A stretch of 64,000 bases of DNA from Microbacterium oleivorans (GTDB taxonomy: Bacteria > Actinomycetota > Actinomycetes > Actinomycetales > Microbacteriaceae), in NCBI RefSeq assembly GCF_013389665.1, contig NZ_CP058316.1, positions 2,356,001 to 2,420,000 on the forward strand, written 5' to 3'. How positions within the stretch are numbered: position 1 is the stretch's first letter; every line of letters starts with the position of its first letter. Of this stretch, positions 35,401 to 41,990 are shown one piece after another. The position numbers were made by a program, and so were the translations under genes. The notes beneath the pieces were generated by a model. The model worked only from the letters and a program-made list of their open reading frames with translations, was not told where the DNA came from and did not search any database.

Positions 35401-37939
35401 CGTCGCCCGTCACTATGCGATCGGCGTGGCCGACACCACGGCTCCCACGGCGCCTTCGGGGCTCGGGGCCGAGGCGCTCGCCGACGGTGTGCACCTCTCG
35501 TGGACGGCGGCGACGGACGACCACGCGGTCGTCTCCTACACCGTCTACCGAGGGACGACGCCGGACTTCGCCGTGAGCGAGGACACCCGGCTGGGGACGA
35601 GCACGACGACGACCTTCGTGGACTCCGCCCAGGTGCCGGGAACGCGCTACTACCGCGTCATCGCGGTCGACGGCGCCGGCAACGCCGGCCCGGCCACCGA
35701 CGCCGTGCAGGTCGAGCTGCCCGATACGACACCGCCGCAGACTCCGGCCGCACCGTCGGTGACGGTGGGGGCCGAGGGCGTCGCGCTGACGTGGGCCGCG
35801 GCGACGGATGACGTGGGGGTCACGGGCTACACCGTGCATCGCGGCTCCACCGCCGACTTCACGGTCTCGGCCGCCACTGTGCTGGCCACGGTCGCGGGTC
35901 CGGCGTACACCGATCCCTCGCCCGCGCCCGGCACGTACTACTACCGTGTCGTCGCGACCGACGCGGCCGGGAACGTCAGCGCCGCGTCGCCGGCGACCTC
36001 GGGCACCGTCGCCGCTCCCGACACCACGGCGCCCAGCGCACCGGCGGGAGCGACGGCGACACTGGTCGACGGCACCGTGCAGGTGCGGTGGACGGCCGCG
36101 ACGGACGACCGCGCCGTCACGGGCTACGTCGTGCATCGCGGCTCGGACGCCGCCTTCGTCCCCGACGCGGCGAACCGCATCGGGGAGGTCGCCGACCTCC
36201 GGTTCGACGACCCGGGGCTGGCCCCCGGCGTCTACCACTACAAGATCCGGGCGGTCGACGCGGCCGGCAACGTGGGCGACGCGGTATCGGTCGCCGTGAC
36301 GATCGAGTCGGTCGAACCGGTTGTGGTCACCGTGCCGATCGCCGACGACGCCATGGTCGTGCAGGGGGTGCCGGGCACCAACTACGGCGCCAACACGCAG
36401 ATCTCCGCCCGCGGTGGATCGAGCCTCATCGAGTCGCTGCTGTCGGCGCAGCTCCCGGCCGCGCCGAACGGTACGACCCTGACCCGGGTCACGCTCCGAC
36501 TGCGCACGTCCACCGACACGACGGCCGCGAGCGTGGAGGCGACCGATGTCGCGGTGATCCCCGACAGCTGGAACGAGTCGACCGTCACGTGGAACACCCG
36601 GCCCACCGGCGCGGGCAGCCCGCTGGGCCGGCTCGCACAGGCCCCGGCGACGAACACGGCCTACACGGTGGACCTCTCGGCGGCGGCCCTGCGGCCGCTC
36701 CTCGGCCAGACCGCGAGCCTGCGGATGACGGGAACGGGCGCCGACAACCTGCGGCTGTGGTCGTCCGAGGCGGCCAACGCGACCTACCGCCCGAGCCTCG
36801 TGCTCGAGTTCACCCCGCTGTCGGCACCCGACACGGCCGCGCCCACGGCACCGTCGGGAGTGCAGGCCAGTGCGGCGGGCGGCACGGTGTCGCTCGCCTG
36901 GACCGCGGCCACCGACGACCGGGGCGTCGTGCGATACGACATCCACCGCAGCACCACACCGGGCTTCGCCGTCTCGGCGGCCACGAAGGTCGCCGAGACC
37001 ACGGGCCTCGGCGCTCAGAACGGGCCGCTCCAGCCCGGTACGTACGTGTACCGCGTCGTCGCGGTCGACGGGGCCGGCAACGCCGGGCCCGCTTCGGCCG
37101 AGGCCGCGGTGACGATCACCGCGCCCGACACGACGGCACCGAGCGGCCCGGGCACCCCGGCGGTGACGGTGTCGGGGACGAGCGCGCAGCTCTCGTGGGC
37201 ACCGAGTACCGACGACGTCGCGGTGGTGAGCTACGACGTGTACCGCGGTGCCAGCGCAGGGTTCACGCCCGACGCCGGTTCGCGCGTCGCGACCGTCACC
37301 ACGACGTCGCACGCCGATGGCCCGCTCGCCCCGGGGACGTACTGGTACCGAGTGGTGGCGCGGGATGCGGCCGGCAACACCGGCGCACCTTCGGACGCGG
37401 CGTCGGCGACACTCGTCGCGCCGGTGCAGACGGTCACCGTCACGGTGCCGGTCGAGGCGGATGCCGCCGGCTATGCCAGTACGCCGGCCCAGAACTACGG
37501 CACGCTGAACCAGCTGGTCTCACGCGGTGACGTCGGGCAGCAGAGCTTCCTGAGGCTCGCCCTGCCGACGTTGCCGTCCGGCGCCTCCCTGGTGTCGGCG
37601 AGCTTGGGCCTCCGAACCTCCACCGACCCGACGGCGGGCAGCTCCGGCGCGCACGAGCTCCATCTGATGGACGGCGCGTGGGACGAGGCGACCCTGACCT
37701 GGAACAACCGCCCGACCACCGTGCGCGGCACGACGGCGCTCGGATCGCTCACGGGTGCCACCGCGACCAACACCGCCTACACCGCCGCGCTCGCCATCGA
37801 CCAGCTCGCGCCACTGCTCGGGCAGGCGGTCACGGTCCGCGTCTCGACGGCGGGAAGCGACAACCTCCGCTTCCTCTCGCGCGAGGCCGGCTCGGCCGCG
37901 CAGCGGCCCGTGCTGACGCTCACCTACACCCTCCCTTGA
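32414..37939 (+). CDS. giant secreted multidomain protein (propeller-FN3-LamG-FN3-DNRLRE)
   Basis: A 1841-residue exoprotein. A signal peptide (about 1-30) precedes an N-terminal propeller-like domain with repeats of the form GGNFSAVGG, GGLFRTVGG and GGDFTSING (about 45-430). FN3 lies at about 435-530. Two LamG/concanavalin-like domains (about 540-770 and 780-1003) share LNGWPGQPAS- and LGGWPGQPSS-type motifs. Three FN3 domains follow (1008-1295), then DNRLRE with YGANTQISARGG (about 1303-1467), two FN3 domains (1473-1669), and a second DNRLRE with YGTLNQLVSRGD (1673-1841). There is no sortase signal or C-terminal anchor. The domains bind sugars or make adhesive rods, so a matrix or adhesin role is likely (inference). 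The GTG start follows GGGGA by 6 bases. Confidence 0.88.
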   Translation: MRTRIAAVAAAVLALIIGAGVVSVADSASALSPGVAFAAEDQTTWQTNGTVYALGAAGGKVVAGGTFSQIRPPAGRSDAARAANALVVLDAETGEPDACQFPVTLGGGTPTVRAIAVSADQSRVYIGGNFSAVGGVNVARVAVLDVQACTVAPFRAPLPGSTVTALALHGDVLYAGGLFRTVGGQTREAFAAFNATSGALLPWTANAVRATPGPGEPELPKQMGEGRAVAVSPDGSKVVIGGDLARVNGVESHSIAIVSGADAVDGSGGTVLRAYDRHFIHDHSITKAIIDGGDGRFYIGNEGTGGGVFDGRAAFSWATGDQVWRDTCLGATQSLVMYEGTLYSASHAHDCSGINAFNDGIRRYFMAQNPDSMEVLGWLPLGNDGIGEGIGPRALVVATGRTTGQRFLWSGGDFTSINGRAQQGLTRFGPQDTGAPPTPVASAQATSDGTVQVRFRTVVDADDSHLTYSVYRNNAAEPIWTGTGRSLWWERPQVTFVDAAVTPGATYSYRVTASDGTNTSARSAAVSATARSADADYPAAVRADGPTSLWSGSTNGTWVHDSAAAQTRTDAVPAALMDGATVSATGAVPAGGGSLQFDGVNDYAITDQLRSGPSTYTVEAWINTTTTAGGKIAGFGNGRPRTGSNISNLSGSYDRHVYMQNDGRVTFGVWTGGASILTTPQALNDGQWHHVVATQGPGGMALYVDGLRVGANTTPNQQAYWGVWRVGGDQLNGWPGQPASNFFAGLIDEVAIYPTALTANRVAAHYVASGRTLDLNSAPADAYGAAVFAGDPALYWRFDDTTGIADDASLFGGSRGTYNTGAATQPSGAVSGSGSIILPGNESGTVGLTEPTAPSSTTSGEIWFRTDTTAGGKLFGFENTLTGNGGNYDKHLYMTNEGRLVWGSWIGSAAVIESPQAYNDNRWHQAVAVIDETGRKLYVDGQLVASSNVTGAEMGQGRWRVGGGNLGGWPGQPSSFYFDGELDEFAIYGTTLDAADVARHYAIGVADTTAPTAPSGLGAEALADGVHLSWTAATDDHAVVSYTVYRGTTPDFAVSEDTRLGTSTTTTFVDSAQVPGTRYYRVIAVDGAGNAGPATDAVQVELPDTTPPQTPAAPSVTVGAEGVALTWAAATDDVGVTGYTVHRGSTADFTVSAATVLATVAGPAYTDPSPAPGTYYYRVVATDAAGNVSAASPATSGTVAAPDTTAPSAPAGATATLVDGTVQVRWTAATDDRAVTGYVVHRGSDAAFVPDAANRIGEVADLRFDDPGLAPGVYHYKIRAVDAAGNVGDAVSVAVTIESVEPVVVTVPIADDAMVVQGVPGTNYGANTQISARGGSSLIESLLSAQLPAAPNGTTLTRVTLRLRTSTDTTAASVEATDVAVIPDSWNESTVTWNTRPTGAGSPLGRLAQAPATNTAYTVDLSAAALRPLLGQTASLRMTGTGADNLRLWSSEAANATYRPSLVLEFTPLSAPDTAAPTAPSGVQASAAGGTVSLAWTAATDDRGVVRYDIHRSTTPGFAVSAATKVAETTGLGAQNGPLQPGTYVYRVVAVDGAGNAGPASAEAAVTITAPDTTAPSGPGTPAVTVSGTSAQLSWAPSTDDVAVVSYDVYRGASAGFTPDAGSRVATVTTTSHADGPLAPGTYWYRVVARDAAGNTGAPSDAASATLVAPVQTVTVTVPVEADAAGYASTPAQNYGTLNQLVSRGDVGQQSFLRLALPTLPSGASLVSASLGLRTSTDPTAGSSGAHELHLMDGAWDEATLTWNNRPTTVRGTTALGSLTGATATNTAYTAALAIDQLAPLLGQAVTVRVSTAGSDNLRFLSREAGSAAQRPVLTLTYTLP

Positions 37940-37967
37940 GGGCGCGCCGCGGCACGAGTGTCGCGGG

Positions 37968-38003
37968 AAGGGCCCGGATGATCGCACCGTCATCCGGGCC
38001 CTT
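37968..38003 (+). terminator. terminator of the giant exoprotein gene
   Basis: A perfect 14-bp stem (AAGGGCCCGGATGA and complement) with an 8-base loop lies 28 bases after the stop. CGTCCTG follows, with no long T-run. Confidence 0.8.
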
Positions 38004-38048
38004 CGTCCTGCTCGCGTCACCCGCACTGCGGACTCCGTCGCACACACC

Positions 38049-38144
38049 TCTTATAGGGGTGTTCCGAGGGGGTCTTATAGGGGTGTTCCGAGAGGGTCTT
38101 ATAGGGGTGTTCCGAGAGGGTCTGAGAGAGGCGTTCCAAAGGGG
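38049..38144 (+). repeat. 24-bp tandem repeat, four copies
   Basis: The unit is TCTTATAGGGGTGTTCC plus GAGAGGG. Copies lie at 38049-38072, 38073-38096, 38097-38120 and a degenerate fourth at 38121-38144. Copies 1-3 differ by one base. The unit is more AT-rich than its surroundings and is noncoding, lying between the ends of two convergent genes. Confidence 0.9.
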
Positions 38145-38181
38145 GGCTCAGGCCCCGACCACGAGGTGCCGAGAACGACGA

Positions 38182-38243
38182 GACGGGGGCCGCATCACGC
38201 GACCCCCGTCCGTTGGTGAGCCCGACGACGGTGGCGGGCTCAC
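38182..38243 (-). terminator. double hairpin at the end of the glycosyltransferase gene
   Basis: A 9-bp stem (GTGAGCCCG/CGGGCTCAC, 38216-38243) overlaps the stop codon of the leftward glycosyltransferase. An 8-bp stem (GACGGGGG/CCCCCGTC, 38182-38210) follows. Confidence 0.6.
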
Positions 38244-39553
38244 GACGGCGCGCGACGCGCCGACAGCGTCGTGGTCGAGCCGCCCGGTCGGGCCGGGCTC
38301 GACGTGCGACGCACGGTGGAGCGGACGCTCGCGATCGCGGCGCCCAGGCTGCGTGAGAAGGCCGCGACGGCGGCCTCCTCGGTGAGGATGCGTCGGCGAT
38401 AGCTCTGCGCCGCGGCGCCATAGCGTGCAGCCCGCTGCGGATCGGCGGCGAGCTGCTCGGCGGCCGTCACGAGTGCCGCCGGTGCCGCCGCGGGAACGAT
38501 CGGTCCCGCTCCTGCTGCCTCCATCTCCGCGAAGGTGGTGCTGGTGGTATCCACCGCCGCGAGCACGGGCCTCCCCGCGGCGAAGTACGAGGTGAGCTTG
38601 CTCGGCACCGACATCTCGGTCAGCCCGGGACGCTCGTTGACCAGAAGCACGTCTGCGGCCGCGAGCGCCTGCAGGTAGTCCGCTTCGGGCAGCGGATCGA
38701 TGAAGGTGACGGCATCCGCGCCCTCACGCTGCTGGAGCGCCGCGCGCTGACCGCCGTCGCCCACCAGGACGAAGCGCACGCGCGACCCTTGGGCGCGCGC
38801 GATCACGGCGGCCTCCACGACGTTCTCGAGGCCCTGCTTGGCGCCGATGGCCCCGGTGTGCAGGACGACGATCTCGTCTTCGCGCCAGCCCAGACGGCGC
38901 CGGGTGTCGGCGGGGTCGTGAGGCGCGGTCTCGGGCACGTGCGACCAGTTGCGCACGACATCGATGGGCCGGGTGACCCCGAGCTGCTGCTCGAGGGCGG
39001 CGCGGAAGCGCCGGTGGATGACGACCACGCGTTCGGATGCCGCGAGCAGGCCGGCCTCGACCGCGCCGATGGCGCCCGCGCCCGTCCCGCCGCCGGCCTC
39101 TTGGACGCCGAGCGCATAGATGTCCTGCACCCAGGTCACGACGGGGATGCGCCGCATCCTGGCACGGAGGGCGATCAGACGAGATGCGAGGAGTGCGGGG
39201 GATACCACCACGACGGCGTCGGGGTCGTCCCAACGGCACATCAGCGCACGCGCACCGAACGACACCTCGAACAGGGCCCGTTTGATCGTGCTGGGCACAC
39301 GCGGGACGTAATGGCGCACCCGCCGCACCTTGACCCCCGACACCGTCGCCTCCGCGGGGAGGCCGCGGAATTCGTCAGGCGTGCGCCACCAGGGGTAATG
39401 CGGATACGAGGTGATGACGCGGACGTCCCACCCCTCGCGGGCGAGACCCTCGGCCATTCCGGTCGTGTACGGGCTGACGCCGGTGGGCTCCGGCGCGTAG
39501 TTGATGCCCACGAACAGGACGGAGCCGGGGACGGAGTGAGGCTGCGGGCTCAT
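38240..39553 (-). CDS. GT4-type glycosyltransferase (WcaI-like)
   Basis: A 437-residue GT-B glycosyltransferase. The N-terminus SVLFVGINYAPEPTGVSPYTTGMAEGLAREGWDV matches the colanic acid WcaI type, with YPHYPWWR soon after. The donor domain includes VVLHTGAIGAKQGLENVVEAA and PSKLTSYFAAGRPVLAAVD. A Ser/Thr/Arg-rich tail (about residues 410-437) is likely unfolded. It should add a sugar to the growing repeat, probably fucose or a hexose (inference). The ATG overlaps the stop of the priming transferase gene (ATGA), so both are made together. It is followed by two hairpins and a tandem repeat. Confidence 0.92.
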   Translation of the reverse strand: MSPQPHSVPGSVLFVGINYAPEPTGVSPYTTGMAEGLAREGWDVRVITSYPHYPWWRTPDEFRGLPAEATVSGVKVRRVRHYVPRVPSTIKRALFEVSFGARALMCRWDDPDAVVVVSPALLASRLIALRARMRRIPVVTWVQDIYALGVQEAGGGTGAGAIGAVEAGLLAASERVVVIHRRFRAALEQQLGVTRPIDVVRNWSHVPETAPHDPADTRRRLGWREDEIVVLHTGAIGAKQGLENVVEAAVIARAQGSRVRFVLVGDGGQRAALQQREGADAVTFIDPLPEADYLQALAAADVLLVNERPGLTEMSVPSKLTSYFAAGRPVLAAVDTTSTTFAEMEAAGAGPIVPAAAPAALVTAAEQLAADPQRAARYGAAAQSYRRRILTEEAAVAAFSRSLGAAIASVRSTVRRTSSPARPGGSTTTLSARRAPS

Positions 39554-41031
39554 CAGTAGGCTCCCACGGGTCGGAGCATCACCTTGACGGTGCGCCACAT
39601 GATCATGAGGTCGAGGGTCACCGACCAGTTCTCGACGTAGCGGAGGTCCAGCGCGACGCTGTCCTCCCACGACAGGTCGCTACGGCCGCTCACCTGCCAG
39701 AGGCCGGTGATGCCGGGCTTGATGTAGAGGCGCCGGAAGACGCGACCCTGGTAGTTGCGCACTTCCGAGGGCAGCGGTGGGCGGGGTCCGGAGATGCTCA
39801 TCTCGCCGCGCAGCACGTTGAAGAACTGTGGCAGCTCGTCGAGCGAGTAGCGGCGCAGGATGCGTCCGACGCGGGTGACCCGCGGGTCGTCCCGCAGCTT
39901 GAACAGCGGCCCGGCGCCGTCGTTGCCGGGAAGCAGCTCGGCGAGCTCCTGTTCGGCGGTGTCGGTCATCGAGCGGAACTTGTACATGGTGAACTCCCGC
40001 CCGTCGCGACCCACGCGCTGCTGACGGAAGAACACCGGCCCGGGGGAGTCGAGCTTGATCGCGAGCGCGATCGCGGGGGTCGCGAATGCGACGGCGGCCG
40101 AGGCCAGCGCCCCGACCGCGAGGTCGAGCAGGCGCTTGAGCGTGTGGGCCGCGCCCTCGAAGACGGGGATCTTGACGTGGATGAGGGGCAGGCCCTCGAT
40201 CGGACTCAGGCTGATGCGCGGGCCGGCGACGTCGGCGAGGCGGCTCGAGACGATGAGCTCGGCCGCCGTGCCCTCGAGCTGCCACGCGAGCGATCGCGTG
40301 AAATCGGGATCGTCATCGGGCACGCTCGCCACGACGATGGTGTCGGCGTTGACCTCCCGCGCGACCCGTGCGATGTCGGCTGCGGAGTGGACCGCGTGCA
40401 CCCGACCGGGATCGCCGACGCCGTCGTGGTCGGTGAGGGCGAGCGCGATGACTGCGAAGCCGTTGTCGGCCAAGGCCAGCTGGCGCGTGACGTAGTCGAC
40501 GTCGCGGCGGCGCCCCGTGATCAGCGTCGGCGATGCGTACTCGCCCCGTCGCCGTCGCGTGCGCAGCCAGGCGCGCCACCGCCATCGGGCGACCAGGAGG
40601 GCCGCGAGACCGGCGGGCAGGGCGATGAGCATCTGCATGCGCAGACCGTTCCACTGCGCGATCTCGAACGCCACGGCGAGCATGCCGAACGCCACGCCCG
40701 TGGCATTGGCGACCCGCTTGTACTCGGTCGATCCGGTGCCCATGATGCGCGGCTCACGCGAACCGAAGAGCGTCAGAGCCGTCAGCCACGCCAGCAGCGT
40801 CGCCGCTGCCGTCGCGAAGGCGACCGGTGCCGACGTGCCGGTCTGAACGGTGAGCACCCCGGCCGCGCCGACGGCGCCGACGGTGCTCAGCGTGTCGGTG
40901 ACGCGCAGCCGCCGTGCGTAGCGGCGTTCCCGCTGACGTCGCAGGGCGAGGCTCGGCTGCCGCCGCGGCGACACGGCCGGATCTCGGACATCGCCCGAGG
41001 TCATTCCGGCGCGGTCGTCGACGGCGGTCAT
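39553..41031 (-). CDS. priming sugar transferase (polyprenyl glycosylphosphotransferase)
   Basis: A 492-residue enzyme of the WbaP/WcaJ kind. There are four N-terminal membrane helices (about residues 50-150), then a nucleotide-fold-like middle domain (YASPTLITGRRRDVDYV to about 285). The C-terminal bacterial sugar transferase domain begins at KRLLDLAVG, with its membrane re-entrant helix and the motifs KFRSMTDTAE, SLDELPQFFNVLRGEMSISGPRP and KPGITGLWQVSGRSDLSW. It should start the repeat by moving a sugar-1-phosphate to undecaprenyl phosphate. The start at 41031 leaves a leader of about 65 bases after the nearest G-run (41095-41103). It is coupled to the WcaI-like gene. Confidence 0.94.
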   Translation of the reverse strand: MTAVDDRAGMTSGDVRDPAVSPRRQPSLALRRQRERRYARRLRVTDTLSTVGAVGAAGVLTVQTGTSAPVAFATAAATLLAWLTALTLFGSREPRIMGTGSTEYKRVANATGVAFGMLAVAFEIAQWNGLRMQMLIALPAGLAALLVARWRWRAWLRTRRRRGEYASPTLITGRRRDVDYVTRQLALADNGFAVIALALTDHDGVGDPGRVHAVHSAADIARVAREVNADTIVVASVPDDDPDFTRSLAWQLEGTAAELIVSSRLADVAGPRISLSPIEGLPLIHVKIPVFEGAAHTLKRLLDLAVGALASAAVAFATPAIALAIKLDSPGPVFFRQQRVGRDGREFTMYKFRSMTDTAEQELAELLPGNDGAGPLFKLRDDPRVTRVGRILRRYSLDELPQFFNVLRGEMSISGPRPPLPSEVRNYQGRVFRRLYIKPGITGLWQVSGRSDLSWEDSVALDLRYVENWSVTLDLMIMWRTVKVMLRPVGAY

Positions 41032-41413
41032 TGCCTCGACCCGACGCCGGATTCCGGCATCCGATCGGTCGCATGACGAACACGCATGATCTGCTCCCCC
41101 CAATGGAACATCGCGACGATGTCGCTCAGACGGACACGCGTTCCCAAGCGCGCACCCGTTTGCGTCGGATCTCTCCGCGGCCGTCCCAAAACGACCGTGC
41201 TCTCGATTTCTACACCATCGGCGGCTCCGGGGGAAGTGCTGCGGAGGCATTGCCCGGCGCGTCGTCGGGGGCGCCCCGTGAGCCGCGACACGCCGAGTAC
41301 CGAATACGGGTCATTGCGGTGTACTGTCGATCGCACCGGCTCTACGCCGGTATTGGGGAATTCGTCCGCCGGGTGGGACCGGGGGTCGACGTGACATGCG
41401 TTTTGGGGGCGCT
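41032..41413 (+). promoter_or_regulatory. divergent leader region with G-runs, no gene seen
   Basis: This 382-base region lies between the priming transferase (leftward) and the cytidylyltransferase (rightward). Leftward it has TTGGGGGGA at 41095-41103. Rightward it has a hairpin ACCGGC/GCCGGT, then TTGGGGA (41353-41359), CGGGGG, and TTGGGGG (41403-41409) placed 4 bases before the ATG. A -10-like TACTGT lies about 30 bases before the first rightward motif. Short frames crossing it look non-coding. Confidence 0.5.
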
Positions 41414-41860
41414 ATGACACAGCGGATCGGGTATGCCGCCGGGGCGTTCGATGTCTTTCACATCGGGCACCTGCAGATCCTTCGGCGTGCGCGGGAGCAT
41501 TGCGACGTCCTCATCGCAGGGGTGGTGAGCGACGAGATGCTCCTGCGCACCAAGGGCATCTCGCCGTTCATCCCCACCGACGAACGCGCCGAGATCGTGC
41601 GACACATCGACTTCGTCGACGACGTCCACATCGAACGGGTGCCCGACAAGCTCGACGCCTGGCGCGAGGTGGGCTTCACCCACTTCTTCAAGGGCGACGA
41701 CTGGCGCGACACCGAGCGCGGGCGCGAGCTCGAGCGGCGCTTCGCGCGGGTGGGGGTCGAGGTGGTGTACTTCCCGTACACCGCCCACACCTCCAGCACC
41801 CAGTTGCGCCGTGCGCTCACCGCCGCGGCAGATCGGGGTCGCGCCGCAGCCTCCGCGTAG
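41414..41860 (+). CDS. cytidylyltransferase family protein (glycerol-3-phosphate type)
   Basis: A 148-residue nucleotidyltransferase with the HxGH motif in GYAAGAFDVFHIGHLQIL, the Lys-containing loop LRTKGISPFIPTDER, and a C-terminal TSSTQLRR that takes the place of the usual RTEGISTT. It resembles TagD and ADP-heptose-synthase-like enzymes and should make a CDP- (or ADP-) activated alcohol or sugar. A CDP-alcohol product would feed the CDP-alcohol phosphotransferase at 31.5-32.2 kb; that link is inference. The start is fixed by GGGGG 4 bases before the ATG. Confidence 0.85.
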   Translation: MTQRIGYAAGAFDVFHIGHLQILRRAREHCDVLIAGVVSDEMLLRTKGISPFIPTDERAEIVRHIDFVDDVHIERVPDKLDAWREVGFTHFFKGDDWRDTERGRELERRFARVGVEVVYFPYTAHTSSTQLRRALTAAADRGRAAASA

Positions 41861-41990
41861 CGTCACCGGCTGGTCGCGGCGTTCGCTAAGCTTTCGGCCA
41901 GCGAGAGATCGACCCGCCGAGTTCGAGGGGGCGGATGTGACCCGGGGGCAATTGTCGCGACGTCGTCCGCGCGTGCGCCCGGGGACCGCG

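Noticed and set aside
32150..37312. A 1720-residue open frame antisense to the giant exoprotein
   Set aside because: It is a GC-driven shadow: Arg/Gly/His/Val-rich, no domain, no start signal, and fully covered by a protein with clear domains on the other strand.
38049..38144. Short regular repeats that could be read as a CRISPR array
   Set aside because: The 24-bp units are directly adjacent with no unique spacers, and no cas gene is present.
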